In this document: positions 44,476 to 55,038 of the stretch, piece after piece | How the letters are laid out: each line of letters opens with the position of its first letter | How positions within the stretch are numbered: the first letter of the stretch is position 1 | Source: Bombella favorum | GTDB lineage: Bacteria > Pseudomonadota > Alphaproteobacteria > Acetobacterales > Acetobacteraceae | NCBI RefSeq assembly: GCF_014048475.1 | Contig: NZ_NWUS01000002.1 | Span: 310,001-374,000, forward strand | DNA length: 64,000 nucleotides | Direction: 5' to 3' | The notes under the pieces: generated by a model | What the model saw: the letters and a program-made list of their open reading frames with translations, nothing else | The model's database searches: none | What the model was told of the DNA's origin: nothing | Position numbers and translations under genes: made by a program

Positions 44476-47232
44476 ATGGCTTTACCCGCTTCACTGTTCC
44501 GTCCAGCCCTGCTTGCGGTCACTCTTCTGACCACTAGCCTCACGGCTCTGCCCGCTCTGGCTGACACGGCTACCCAGCCTGCTACGCCCAGCCCTGCGGC
44601 TCCCGCTCCATCTGCCACGGCTCCCGCCATGCTCAGCACAGCCGATGAGGAAGGCGTCACCCGGGCCACACTGAAAAACGGCCTACGTGTCATCATCGTC
44701 CAGAATCACTTGGCCCCGGTCGTACAGACGATGATGAATTACGAGGTCGGGTCTGTCGATGCGCCCAAGGGTTTCCCCGGCACGGCCCATGCTCTTGAAC
44801 ATATGATGTTCAATGGTTCCAAAACCCTCAGCCGGGACCAGCTAGCCACGCTCAGCGCACGGTTGGGTAATAACGACAATGCCGATACCACGGCAGATGT
44901 CACACAATATTACTTCACGGCCCCTGCCAGCGATCTCGATATTCTTCTGCGTATTGAAGCGGGCCGGATGGAAGGTCTGACCCTCAGCAAGGACGAATGG
45001 GCTCATGAGCGTGGTGCCATCGAGCAGGAAGTCTCCCGGGACCTTTCCAGCCCGATCTACCGTTATCTCTCGCAGGTGCGGGGTCTACTTTATAAGGGTA
45101 CACCTTACGAAGCCGATGCTCTGGGGAGTCGCCCCACCTTCGATGCCACGACAGTCGACCAGCTCCGTCAGTTCTATGAAAGCTGGTATGCCCCTAATAA
45201 TGCCGTGCTGGTCATCACCGGGGATGTAGACCCGACCGAAACACTGAAGAAGGTTGAAGCCGCCTTCGGTGCCCTACCCTCTCGCCCTCTTCCAGCTCGC
45301 CCAGAGGTCACACCCAAACCCGTCGCTCATCGGGACCTCTCCCTGCCAACGGACCTACCAGCTGGACTAGTCACGCTGGCGTGGCAGATGCCTGGACAGC
45401 GTGATCCCCGCTATGCAGCTGCAACCCTCCTGGCTGATGTGCTCGCCAGCCAGCGGGCTGATCTATTTGCCCTCGTACCACAGGGCAAAGCACTGGAAAC
45501 CGGCTTCATGTATGCGCCAGAGGCGCAAGGCGGTATTGCCACAGCCTATGCCGTGTTCCCGCAGGGCGGCAATCCAACCCCTGTCCGGGTCAATATGGCA
45601 GCCATTCTGGAACATTACCGTTCATCTGGCCTCCCGGCAGACCTCATCGAGGCCGCCCGGCGCAGAGAAATTGCTGCTCTGGAGTTCAATGCCAACAGCA
45701 TCAGCGGGCAGGCAGAAAGCTGGTCTCAGGCTGTCGCCATCCAGCATCTGAACAACCCTCGTGACATAATCCGCGCCTTCCAAAAGGTCACCAAAGCGGA
45801 TGTCGATACCCTGGCACGGGAATGGCTAGACCCCAGCCACGCCATCAGTGCAACACTAACGCCCAGCAACTCGGGCAAGCCGCTAGCTGATAAGGGCTTT
45901 GGTGGTGCAGAATCCTTCACCAACCCACCAAAGGAGCATGTCACTCTGCCAGACTGGGCAGAACAGGCCCTTGCCCGCCTGACTCTACCAGCAGCCTCAC
46001 CCCAGCCTTATGCAACGACACTCCCCAATGGCCTGCGGCTTATCGTCCAGCCCGAACATGTAAGCCACACAATCGAACTATACGGCACCATCCGCCAGAA
46101 CCCTGCGCTGGAACAACCCTTAGGGAAGGAAGGCGTTGCCTCTCTAACGGACCGGCTCTTCCTCTATGGCAGCACCAAACATGACCGACTGGCCCTAGCC
46201 CGGGCTCTTGATGATATTTCCGCCGAGGAGGAAGCCGGCAGCAGCTTCAGCCTCAGCACCCTAACGGAGTCCTTCGGCACTGGCCTGTCCCTTTTGGCAG
46301 AACATGAGCTGCACCCCGCATTCCCCTCTAGCGCCTTCGCCATCACACGGGAGCAGGAAGCTCGCAGCCAGAAAGGCACGCTCCAGTCTCCAGCCTATCA
46401 TTTTGGCCGAGCCATCAAGAAGGCTCTTGTCCCGGCAAAGGACCCCACCCTGCGTGAAGCAACGCCAGAGAGCATCCGTGCCCTTACACTCAACGATGTG
46501 AATGCCTATTACCGGAATACCTACCGGCCAGACCTGACGACCATCGTCATCATAGGCGATATCACACCGGAGGAAGCCACCCAGAAAATCACAGCCGCCT
46601 TCGGGGGCTGGCAGGCCACAGGCCCTACGCCACAGGTTGATCTTGCACCAATTCCGCCCAGCCGGGCTAGTAAGGCTGTCATTGCCGACCCAGGACGCTC
46701 TCAGGACAAAGTGACCCTCACAGAAACACTAAACCTAACCATTACCAACCCAGACCGTCACGCTCTGGCGGTAGGTAATACCATTCTGGGAGATGGCTTC
46801 TCCTCCCTTCTGATGCAGGACCTCCGTGTTCGCACGGGGTATGTCTATGGGGTTGGTAGCAGCCTGAATTACAGCCGCACACGCAGCAGCTTCTCCATTA
46901 CCTTTGGGGCAGACCCCGCTAAGGTGCCCGCTGCGCAAGCCCTTGCTATAAAGGACCTAAACCGGCTGAGAACAAAGCCTGTTTCTGCCGAGACGCTAGA
47001 CCTCGCCAAAGCCACCCTGCTCCGCAGTTTCCCGATGAGCCGGGCCAGCTTTGACTCCCTTGCAGAACTCTGGCTCTCCCTCATTGACCTAGACCTGCCC
47101 CTGGATAACCCAGACAGAGCTGCAAAGGCTGTTTATGACATGACGGCTACAAACGTGCAGAAGGCCTTTGCCCAATGGATCCGCCCGGCGGACATGGCCC
47201 GCATCATCATGGGTCCAGCCCCTGCAAAATAA
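44476..47232 (+). CDS. M16 family zinc peptidase, double-domain
   Basis: A 918-residue protein: signal peptide ([21 protein letters not shown], cut about residue 30), first M16 domain with the inverted zinc motif HALEH (near residues 105-109) and the downstream E of the metal site, a second inactive-type M16 domain from about 520, containing [11 protein letters not shown] and [12 protein letters not shown]. Such periplasmic proteases (PqqL-like) degrade small peptides. It follows a divergent membrane protein gene and stands alone, closed by terminators. Confidence 0.93.
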   Translation: MALPASLFRPALLAVTLLTTSLTALPALADTATQPATPSPAAPAPSATAPAMLSTADEEGVTRATLKNGLRVIIVQNHLAPVVQTMMNYEVGSVDAPKGFPGTAHALEHMMFNGSKTLSRDQLATLSARLGNNDNADTTADVTQYYFTAPASDLDILLRIEAGRMEGLTLSKDEWAHERGAIEQEVSRDLSSPIYRYLSQVRGLLYKGTPYEADALGSRPTFDATTVDQLRQFYESWYAPNNAVLVITGDVDPTETLKKVEAAFGALPSRPLPARPEVTPKPVAHRDLSLPTDLPAGLVTLAWQMPGQRDPRYAAATLLADVLASQRADLFALVPQGKALETGFMYAPEAQGGIATAYAVFPQGGNPTPVRVNMAAILEHYRSSGLPADLIEAARRREIAALEFNANSISGQAESWSQAVAIQHLNNPRDIIRAFQKVTKADVDTLAREWLDPSHAISATLTPSNSGKPLADKGFGGAESFTNPPKEHVTLPDWAEQALARLTLPAASPQPYATTLPNGLRLIVQPEHVSHTIELYGTIRQNPALEQPLGKEGVASLTDRLFLYGSTKHDRLALARALDDISAEEEAGSSFSLSTLTESFGTGLSLLAEHELHPAFPSSAFAITREQEARSQKGTLQSPAYHFGRAIKKALVPAKDPTLREATPESIRALTLNDVNAYYRNTYRPDLTTIVIIGDITPEEATQKITAAFGGWQATGPTPQVDLAPIPPSRASKAVIADPGRSQDKVTLTETLNLTITNPDRHALAVGNTILGDGFSSLLMQDLRVRTGYVYGVGSSLNYSRTRSSFSITFGADPAKVPAAQALAIKDLNRLRTKPVSAETLDLAKATLLRSFPMSRASFDSLAELWLSLIDLDLPLDNPDRAAKAVYDMTATNVQKAFAQWIRPADMARIIMGPAPAK

Positions 47233-47286
47233 ACTTTATTCCCTGCCGTGCAGAGATGGCAGGGAATAAAACCGCCTGAAACAAAA

Positions 47287-47310
47287 AGGGCACCCTAACA
47301 AGGGTGCCCT
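47287..47310 (+). terminator. terminator of the M16 peptidase gene
   Basis: AGGGCACCCT pairs with AGGGTGCCCT around AACA (47287-47310), with a T-rich end. A second hairpin TTCCCTGCC...GGCAGGGAA lies just upstream at about 47240-47269, without T run. It lies 50 bases before the convergent gene, so it may serve both. Confidence 0.9.
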
Positions 47311-47356
47311 TCTTTCCATCCACCATAAAACGGATGGTACTGTCACAACGGCTCTA

Positions 47357-48385
47357 TCAGAGCAGCTTTTCTTCCATCAGATAATCTACAGCCTGTGCAA
47401 TACGGTTGCCGTACAGATGCTCCCGCATGGTCCGTTCCTGCGCCTTTTTAGCCATCTCAAAACGCAGATCATCATCCCGGAGATAACGATTCACGATCTG
47501 CTCAAAGTCATCACGGTTGGAGAAGATCGGAATCTCATCCGCGCTATAGTACCGCCGCAATTCATGAGTTTCTTCATGAAAGACCTGAAACGCCCCAGCT
47601 GCAGCAGCCTCAAACGTACGTGGCCCCGGTGTGGAAGGGGAGATCATGAAGCGTTTATTTTCAAAATGCAGGGACCGCCCCAAATTCAGCACAATACGTG
47701 AACGGCTATACAGTTCGATGAGCTGCTGCTTTTCAATCCGAGCATCGGAGAAACCCACACCCATCTCGCCCCAGCCCGGCCCGATGATGCGGATATTAAG
47801 CTGCTGAAGCACCGGCATGAGGTTGCGCACAACTTCCTTACGGGAACTGAAAGCCACACCGCAGAAAAGCACATCAATGGTTTTTTCTACCTGCTGGTCG
47901 ATCGGCACATAATGCTGCTTCGGGCAGGCCCCCAGCGGCAGATGGAAGACCCGATCCCGCTGATAGAAATTATGCCCCCAGCGATCGCAGGAGAAGATCA
48001 CATCAAAGTCATTGGCGATCTGGTAATGCGCATCCTGCTCATAAGGGTCTTCCGTAGCCCAGAAGGTCGTCACAGCACCGACCTTCTTCGCAGCCCGCGA
48101 TACCTCACCAAAATAAGTGCTCTCTGGCAGATAGGACCCTGAGGCAAAAACGAGGGCCGGACGCAACGTCTGGATAGCAGAGGCTGCTGCCGTCACATGG
48201 ACGGAAATCACATTCCCTTTGCCAAAGCAGTTTTCCAACCCCTCCACGATGGTTGCGCGCACCTGAGCATTGGCATGGCTCTCGTAACGGCCACCACTGC
48301 ACAGTAGAACCTTCTGTTCTTTTCTGCTCACTTTGTTTTTTTTCCGATTGTTCTTCACGGCGGTCTGCCCTTCACCTGCGCTCAT
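47357..48385 (-). CDS. CgeB-type (DUF3880) glycosyltransferase
   Basis: A 342-residue GT-B-type enzyme. N-terminus with a basic tail then LLCSGGRYESHANAQVRATIVEGLENCFG, ATEDPYEQD, and the C-terminal nucleotide region with STPGPRTFEAAAAGAFQVFH, as in CgeB-like Glyco_trans_1_2 proteins. It is the last of three same-strand genes; the 1006-residue glycosyltransferase ends 33 bases upstream. A GGGGAG site precedes the ATG. Sugar and acceptor unknown; a surface polysaccharide or protein glycan is likely. Confidence 0.82.
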   Translation of the reverse strand: MSAGEGQTAVKNNRKKNKVSRKEQKVLLCSGGRYESHANAQVRATIVEGLENCFGKGNVISVHVTAAASAIQTLRPALVFASGSYLPESTYFGEVSRAAKKVGAVTTFWATEDPYEQDAHYQIANDFDVIFSCDRWGHNFYQRDRVFHLPLGACPKQHYVPIDQQVEKTIDVLFCGVAFSSRKEVVRNLMPVLQQLNIRIIGPGWGEMGVGFSDARIEKQQLIELYSRSRIVLNLGRSLHFENKRFMISPSTPGPRTFEAAAAGAFQVFHEETHELRRYYSADEIPIFSNRDDFEQIVNRYLRDDDLRFEMAKKAQERTMREHLYGNRIAQAVDYLMEEKLL

Positions 48386-48417
48386 CTGTCACTCCCCCCA
48401 CAACGCCTTGCCCCATG

Positions 48418-51400
48418 TCAGTTCAGGGAGGCATCCACAATCTGTTTCAATTTGCGTCTGAAATCCTCTAGGTCGGTATCCCGCTTTACAGCCTCCAGGG
48501 CAGACTGGCGGATACTCTGCCAGAGTGTTTCATCGCCATACAGCTGCTCCACAGCTGCGGCAAAACCTGCCGGGTCGGCTCCGGATGCGCTCAACAGGCT
48601 TTCCCCAGCCTGCCAGCCTACCTCCTCCCGGAGCAGGTCTGTTACGACCATGGGCAGCCCCCGAGCAGCGGCCTCGTGGACCTTAAATGGCAACCCACCA
48701 GCGAAACGTGTCGGTGCCACAAACACCCGATACTGGTCAAACAGGGCATCCAGATCATCCACCGGCCCCAGAATCTCAACACGATCATGCTGCCCTAGCG
48801 GGGTCATATCTACCGCTGGGTGAACATAGCCTGCAATATGCAGGCACACACCCTCCGGTAGAGCCTTGATGAGGGGTAATACCTCCTCAACAAACCACTT
48901 CATACTATCATAATTGGGAGATGCCTCACTATGGAAAGCTCCCAGGAAAAGAATGTCTCGCCGCTCCCCATAAGGCCGGGGGGTCGGTCTAACCGCCATC
49001 CCATGGCCTAGAACCATCACATTAGGATAGCCTGCCTGACGAATCAGATCGGCATCATGCTCGGTCACAGCCACGATCTGCTGGCAGTAATGGGCGCAGC
49101 GCAATTCCTCCGCTAGCAATTTTTCCTGCTCCGCTGCCCATTCCTGCTCTGTTAGTTCTGGTGCCGGGCTACCATCGGCCATAAGACCCGTCACACGCTG
49201 CTGGAGAAGGGTTCTTGGGGCTGCCACGACCTCCGTATCCAGAACGGACCCGCAATGCGGTAGGAAGCGACTTGCCTCATTCAGCAAGGGCAAGAGACGA
49301 GCCATGTTATGAGTCCGCCCCACCCAGAGCAGGTCATAATACCCGGCCCGTTCCTCCAGAAATGCCGGCAGTGTGGACATATCTTGATTGAAAACCAGCT
49401 CCACTTCCTCCGGGAAGTCCCGGTAAAGCAGGAAGGGCGGCGTTTGTTCCCGCATAACGGGGAAGACCGTCACATGATAATCCAGCGCCACAAGTGCACG
49501 GACAATATCATTGGACCGCACATAACCAGACCCCAAACCCCGTAAGGGAATCCGGTCCTCAATCAACAAGACACGCTGACGCTCCGGTCGGCGTCGCTCA
49601 CGACCCAGCAGAGCATTGCGGATATGCTGAGGCTGCTGCTGCCGGAGAAACTCCTGATGCTGCTGGGCGAAGACCTTCCAGTGCCGCTGGATAAGCTGAT
49701 GAGACCCGCTCTGCCCAGAACTGCCGAACTCTAGATGCTCGACCATTGCCAGAGGTTCATAAACGATCCGTGCCCCGATCTTCTGAAGCCGGACACACAG
49801 GTCCGTATCCTCGAAATAGGCAGGCCAATAGCGGGTGTCATACCCGCCCAGCCGCCGTAGAAGCCCCGTCCTAACCAACAGAAAAGCCGCCGATCCGTAA
49901 TCGACCTCCCTGCTGAAACTAGCCTCCGGAATATTGGGGTCATCCTGCCGCCGGTACCCGTAAGTTGCCCCGTCCCGCCAGATGATGGACCCTGCCTCCT
50001 GAAGGTACAGATTAGTCCGTACCAACCGGGCAGCTACCGCACCGGTTGTATCAAGGCGATACAGACGCTTCAAAGCATGATGCAGAGCATCAGGGTAAAG
50101 CCGTACATCGTTGTTTAGATAGAGGACGACCGGCGCCGTAACATGGGCCAATGCCTCGTTACAGCCCAGCAGATAACCGATATTCACCTTGTGCCGAAGG
50201 ATGATCGCTCCCTCGACAAGCTGCTCCAGCCCGGATGTCTCATCACGGGAGCCTGAATCCACAAGGATCAGCTGGATCGCCCCATCATACCCAGCCCGCA
50301 GAGATGCCAGAGCCTGAAGGGTCAGGTCGATCTGGTCATGCACGACCATAATGACGCTGACCTCCGCCATGCCACGCACACGGAAATCCAGCTTCCGACG
50401 TGCCAGAGCGGGAAGATACAGAGCTGCATCATCCCGAAAAAGCTGGCGTGTCTCCTCCTCATCAGGCAATGGCTCTTCATGCTCCACTGGCACAGCCTGA
50501 CCATGCTTTTCCGCTACCAGACGAGCGAAGGGACTATCGTACACCCCCCCCTCACAATCCGACCAGACAAGCGGATGCCGCTTGTAAGAGGCTAGATCAA
50601 TCCCTTCTGCGGGGGAGCGACCCTCATGCGCACCGAATAGAACGAAATGTTCATACCCATTCCGCAATCCCGTACCCCCTACGGAGGGCAGAATGTCCGG
50701 TGATGTCCTACGGTAATAGGCTTCATCAAACCAAGCAGACGGACTGAACGCATCCGGTGTCGGATTGGTCAGATAATGATGCAATGCGTTGCCGTACTCG
50801 CCGGCATCAATAGCCTCCTGCACCTGCGGATATGTCTTCAGATACCACGCAGCATCAAAATACCACGAGATTGGTTCAGCATCCACGATATGAGACGGCA
50901 GAGCCAACCACGAGGCTAGTAGCCCCTCCGAGCCAAACCATTCCTCGTAGCGCTCTGCCATTTTCTGAAGCAGGACAACATCAACAAAAGGCCCAGCCCG
51001 GAAACCATGCATCTCGCCATAGGAGAGATAATGATCATACCCATTACGGAAGCCACGTTCTGCTAAATACCGGTCTGTGAGCTCCATATACCGGCGGCGA
51101 TAAGCCACCTCATCAAACAGCCAGTGCGGTGACAGACGGTGATACCCTTCCGCACAATAATGCTCGAAGCCAGACTTCCAGCGTTTTTCCAGCAGGCCAC
51201 GCCGGACCTCCGGATAAGCCTGCCTGTACCAGATTTCATCGAAATACCGGTTGGGCGAATGCCCCCTATGGCAGCCTATATCTTCGTAGAAACGCTGCGG
51301 ATCATCATAACCATGCTGAAACATCAGCTCCTGCGCATCGGGATAGCGCAGTAAGTACCATTGCGGTTGAAACTCCAGCCACCGGGGGGATAAATCCCCC

Positions 51401-51438
51401 GACGAACCAGCTTTCATCTCCGTCATGTCGGAACTCAT
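48418..51438 (-). CDS. multi-domain glycosyltransferase (repeats + GT2 + GT4)
   Basis: A 1006-residue protein. Residues 15-300 hold four or five repeats of a module with FDExxYRxxxPxV and HYxxxGxxxG(R/L)SP, known from other polysaccharide enzymes. Next a GT2 domain (about 355-600): VSVIMVVHDQ, VDSGSRDET, LNNDV and YFEDTDLCVRL. Then a GT4-type domain (about 640-1000): LFLGAFHSEASPNYDS, VEILGPVDDLDALF and APTRFAGGLPFKVHEAAARGLPMV. Two sugars could thus be added by one protein. Its ATG overlaps the preceding stop (ATGA). Confidence 0.88.
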   Translation of the reverse strand: MSSDMTEMKAGSSGDLSPRWLEFQPQWYLLRYPDAQELMFQHGYDDPQRFYEDIGCHRGHSPNRYFDEIWYRQAYPEVRRGLLEKRWKSGFEHYCAEGYHRLSPHWLFDEVAYRRRYMELTDRYLAERGFRNGYDHYLSYGEMHGFRAGPFVDVVLLQKMAERYEEWFGSEGLLASWLALPSHIVDAEPISWYFDAAWYLKTYPQVQEAIDAGEYGNALHHYLTNPTPDAFSPSAWFDEAYYRRTSPDILPSVGGTGLRNGYEHFVLFGAHEGRSPAEGIDLASYKRHPLVWSDCEGGVYDSPFARLVAEKHGQAVPVEHEEPLPDEEETRQLFRDDAALYLPALARRKLDFRVRGMAEVSVIMVVHDQIDLTLQALASLRAGYDGAIQLILVDSGSRDETSGLEQLVEGAIILRHKVNIGYLLGCNEALAHVTAPVVLYLNNDVRLYPDALHHALKRLYRLDTTGAVAARLVRTNLYLQEAGSIIWRDGATYGYRRQDDPNIPEASFSREVDYGSAAFLLVRTGLLRRLGGYDTRYWPAYFEDTDLCVRLQKIGARIVYEPLAMVEHLEFGSSGQSGSHQLIQRHWKVFAQQHQEFLRQQQPQHIRNALLGRERRRPERQRVLLIEDRIPLRGLGSGYVRSNDIVRALVALDYHVTVFPVMREQTPPFLLYRDFPEEVELVFNQDMSTLPAFLEERAGYYDLLWVGRTHNMARLLPLLNEASRFLPHCGSVLDTEVVAAPRTLLQQRVTGLMADGSPAPELTEQEWAAEQEKLLAEELRCAHYCQQIVAVTEHDADLIRQAGYPNVMVLGHGMAVRPTPRPYGERRDILFLGAFHSEASPNYDSMKWFVEEVLPLIKALPEGVCLHIAGYVHPAVDMTPLGQHDRVEILGPVDDLDALFDQYRVFVAPTRFAGGLPFKVHEAAARGLPMVVTDLLREEVGWQAGESLLSASGADPAGFAAAVEQLYGDETLWQSIRQSALEAVKRDTDLEDFRRKLKQIVDASLN

Positions 51439-54400
51439 TGCCTGGATTGACGGTGAGATAGATCTAGCACCAACCGCCGGATACGCTCCTGCTGCTCGTC
51501 TTTTGGCATTTCACGATACAGCGTCCGACAGCGTCCGCCTTCCATCTCCATGCAGACATCCGTCACGACCGTGCCGAACAACTCCCCGACGATGTTCACC
51601 AAGGCCAGATGCCAGACACCAGACATTGGGCGGACCCGCCCCTTCCACGGTCTCAACATCCCCTCAAACCCAGAGCAAAGCGGCGCATCATTATGGGCTG
51701 TCCGCACGTCATCCCGTGCGAAGCGGGACATAGCAAACAAGACGATCTCATCCGTCTCTGCCCCAACGAGGGCCACATAAGCCGTACCAGAACGGCCCTG
51801 CCCCGCCATGAAGCTCCAGCCCCGAACGGCAACACCGCCTACTTCTTCCGGTGAGATACCCTGATCTTTACTCTCATCGGCTGTCAGCAATTCCAGACGG
51901 TCGAAGAAGTAGAACTGCGTTCCATGCTCCTGCGCAAACAGGCGCCCCCTTGGGAAGCGAGTCAACGGCACACCACGCAGCACGTTGTCATTATTCACAA
52001 CCCGGTAGAAGTCGCTCAGGATCGTATCATTACTCGGCTTGAACGACCGGATGCTCCTGACCTTGCTACCTTCGACCTCCAGGCCGTAGGAAAGAAGCTG
52101 GAACGCCCCACGGCCATTGATGGAGTTGACGATACCGATCCGGTACCAGCCCTCACACCATTTACCACGCAGAGCCGCCTTGACCGAGAAGCCCGAACGC
52201 CGTGGCACATCGGCACCAAACAGCTCGCAAATATCTCCGCGGCTCTCCCGCTCGCTCTTCAGGAAGATCAACGGATTCTGCTCATCCTCGCTGATCAGCA
52301 CAACATGCAGCTGCCCCGCTGTCGTGATGCTGGGGAGGAACAACCAACCACGAAGATGAAACTCATCAGCCGGTTTGAATGTCTTCTCTGCACCCTCGAC
52401 AAGAACATGATGGCAGATATCATCCAAGTAGCAATTAGCACCCTGAATGGCGAACCAGTCGTTGATATGTGTCGGTAGGCTAATGGCCACATCCCGCACC
52501 AACGGCGGATCGAAAATATGCCGGGGCGGAGCCTGATTCTTCCAAGAGGCTATGGGCAGAATACCAAGCTGCCCAGCATCCAACATAAGATCGGACACGC
52601 CAAGCAGACGCTTCGGTGCCAAGCTCTGATACAGCTTGAACAACCCCGCAGCATATTCACCTTCATGCGTCCAGAGGTCAGGTGTAATGGCCTTCATCAT
52701 CTTCTGGCGGATATCTTCGGAAGACCGCAGGAGCTCCAGCCGCTCCAGCACGACATCTGGCCGACCAACCGGTACTTTGAAGCCGTTGACGCTATCCGTC
52801 ACCCGGTCATCCAGTGCGCCAATTGCCGTGACGATAGGCACAAGCCCATACTGCCATGCCTCGGACAAGGAGATGCAGTAGGTCTCGGGCCATATGGACA
52901 AGAACAGAGCTACATCAGCCTGTTTCATGACATCCGTATTACCAATGTCATACCGCCCATGAACCGTCACATTCGGGCGGTTCAGGTTGTTTAGCACTGG
53001 CTGATAGTCTGGATGGACATAACCCAGGATATGGAAATGGAAGTGATCCGGATGGGCTGCCTCGATTAGGGAGAGAATGGTATCTGCTCCCTTAGTCCGG
53101 GCAAAATTGCCAACAATGGCCACACCCAACGGACGTTCCCCGAGAGGCTCATACGTATTGGGGATAACCGGCACCGTTACATCAGGGCTTGGGATCCCAT
53201 TAACCAGACTGACCTTCCTATCCAGGACAGGGTAAATTTGATGCATGAAGTCCCGGGAATGAGCCGTACCAAACATGATGGCATCAACATGATGCAGCAT
53301 CCGGTCGATGAAGGCACGGCGTGTCTGTTCCCCGCCATACTCAACCCCCTCGGCCTGCTTCAGCATGATATCCATGGCGAGAACAGATTTAAACTGATCC
53401 TCCACATGCCGCATTTCCTGATTCAGCAGGTTATAACGGGACGATACCAGCCAGAAATCATGCGCCGAGAACAGCACGCCCACCCCACTTGCCTTAGCAA
53501 TGAGTGGCAATGACAGGGCGTGGTGCCCGAGGTGCTGGAAGTGGACAATGTCGATATTGTACTGGCCCAGCACGCTGGAGAATACTGTTTCTTCCTGCGC
53601 ATCGCAGACAACATCATCCCAGCTACGTTCAGCAACGTCGAAACGCTCCAACTCGTGCCCGTTGGCAGAGAGGAGGCGGCAGCTTGTCCCCCGCCGCAGC
53701 CAGAAGAAGAACTCCACATCCCGGCCAAGGAAGGAGCAAAGCTCCCGCTGGTAAACCTCGACCCCACCCCAGACCTGCTCATGAATGGTGGAGTGAGTGC
53801 ACATCAACACCCGCAGGCGGTCACGCCGTGGGGTTGGCACCACATTGGCCGGCGCATGGCATTTGAACTCCGCCTGCGTAATCTTACGGATGACCTGCAA
53901 ACGATGGGCATAAAGATGCCGCCCGATAACCGACTTCTGCGCCGCGCGGGCAGAATCCTGCCGCAGCTTGCGGTCGTTCAGCAAGCGGGCAATATGCTCC
54001 ACCACTTCATCGTCATCATAAGCCAGATGGACGCCATCTACACTTTTAAAGTGTTCGACATCCATACCCGGAGCGACTTCAACAACCTGTGCTGTTCCCG
54101 CCAAACCGAGCTCAAAATAGCGTGGGCCCGGTGCTGTGGCCTGGCTGACATCGCCGTGGCTGGCATAGTCCCGGAACATTGTCAGCGTTACGGCACTGAC
54201 ATTTGCAAAATCAATAAAGGCCTCATGGCTGACAGGCCTCTGAAGGGCCAGTGCAGCAATATCATCCGGTAGAGGCGGCAGATACTCATTCCCCGGGCAG
54301 ACAAGCTTCAGTCGCACATCGGGGAAGCTGGCCAGCACACGCCGCAGGGTGCGCACCCGGTTGGGCCACATCGTGCCAGCAAAAAACAAATCATACTCAC

Positions 54401-54812
54401 AATCCGCAGCATTCAGCACAGGCCGTTCATGCAGGCTCGGGCTTGCGGCTAGTGGCAAATAATGCCCCTTACCTTGGTAAACCGGTACAGAAGCAGGATC
54501 GTTAGTGAAAATATAATCGAACAGCGGGGCGAGCTGGGCGTTTACCTCCTGCATGAAGGGGTCTTCAAACGTCCAGAGAATCACAGTCTTAAAAGCAGGC
54601 CGTACACGGCGGATCAGGGCCTGATTAATGCGCTGCCCATCAATACAAAGCAGGGTATCGTGCTGCCCGGAGGCCGCAGCACTTGCCAAACTCAGATTAT
54701 CAGCAACAAGGATGTTCTCTTTCCCGAACAGCTCTTCCGCTGCACGCTGTATTGCCAATGTCAGGTAGGCATTCGGGTTATGGGTATAATTTGTGTTGTA
54801 AATGATCGCCAT
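51435..54812 (-). CDS. CgeB-GT4 fusion glycosyltransferase with tandem C-terminal domains
   Basis: About 1125 residues. First a CgeB-like domain (1-310; WTFEDPFMQEVN, FAGTMWPNRVRTL, TAPGPRYFELGLAGTAQV), then a GT4 domain (about 330-700; WGGVEVYQREL, HFQHLGHHAL, GNFARTKGADTI, WPETYCISLSEAWQYGLVP). The C-terminal part has two copies of a 95-residue beta-type domain, each with RGWxF, a SRxxRxD segment, SGF and a G-W-HLAxVN end. I prefer the ATG at 54812 with AGGG upstream; an ATG at 54872 is in frame. It starts the three-gene operon. Confidence 0.85.
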   Translation of the reverse strand: MAIIYNTNYTHNPNAYLTLAIQRAAEELFGKENILVADNLSLASAAASGQHDTLLCIDGQRINQALIRRVRPAFKTVILWTFEDPFMQEVNAQLAPLFDYIFTNDPASVPVYQGKGHYLPLAASPSLHERPVLNAADCEYDLFFAGTMWPNRVRTLRRVLASFPDVRLKLVCPGNEYLPPLPDDIAALALQRPVSHEAFIDFANVSAVTLTMFRDYASHGDVSQATAPGPRYFELGLAGTAQVVEVAPGMDVEHFKSVDGVHLAYDDDEVVEHIARLLNDRKLRQDSARAAQKSVIGRHLYAHRLQVIRKITQAEFKCHAPANVVPTPRRDRLRVLMCTHSTIHEQVWGGVEVYQRELCSFLGRDVEFFFWLRRGTSCRLLSANGHELERFDVAERSWDDVVCDAQEETVFSSVLGQYNIDIVHFQHLGHHALSLPLIAKASGVGVLFSAHDFWLVSSRYNLLNQEMRHVEDQFKSVLAMDIMLKQAEGVEYGGEQTRRAFIDRMLHHVDAIMFGTAHSRDFMHQIYPVLDRKVSLVNGIPSPDVTVPVIPNTYEPLGERPLGVAIVGNFARTKGADTILSLIEAAHPDHFHFHILGYVHPDYQPVLNNLNRPNVTVHGRYDIGNTDVMKQADVALFLSIWPETYCISLSEAWQYGLVPIVTAIGALDDRVTDSVNGFKVPVGRPDVVLERLELLRSSEDIRQKMMKAITPDLWTHEGEYAAGLFKLYQSLAPKRLLGVSDLMLDAGQLGILPIASWKNQAPPRHIFDPPLVRDVAISLPTHINDWFAIQGANCYLDDICHHVLVEGAEKTFKPADEFHLRGWLFLPSITTAGQLHVVLISEDEQNPLIFLKSERESRGDICELFGADVPRRSGFSVKAALRGKWCEGWYRIGIVNSINGRGAFQLLSYGLEVEGSKVRSIRSFKPSNDTILSDFYRVVNNDNVLRGVPLTRFPRGRLFAQEHGTQFYFFDRLELLTADESKDQGISPEEVGGVAVRGWSFMAGQGRSGTAYVALVGAETDEIVLFAMSRFARDDVRTAHNDAPLCSGFEGMLRPWKGRVRPMSGVWHLALVNIVGELFGTVVTDVCMEMEGGRCRTLYREMPKDEQQERIRRLVLDLSHRQSRQ

Positions 54813-54952
54813 TGCTAGCCCTAAATCTTTTAGAGAGAACCCATCTTGCAGCCGATTGCGCAGACGGGCCATGATAACAACTTACTTACAAAAAACGAAC
54901 CCATTCGGAACACAACCCCAACAAAATGTTAAGGCCGCCCTTATAAAACGAT

Positions 54953-54980
54953 AAAAGGGCGACCAGCTGGCCGCCCTTTT
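54953..54980 (-). terminator. terminator of rpsA
   Basis: AAAAGGGCG (54953-54961) pairs with CGCCCTTTT (54972-54980) around a partly paired GACCAGCTGG region. It lies 58 bases after the rpsA stop and upstream of the glycosyltransferase operon. Confidence 0.85.
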
Positions 54981-55038
54981 ACCACCCTAAATCATAAAGA
55001 AAACATTAAAATTTTCCCCATAATCTAGGTTATACCTC

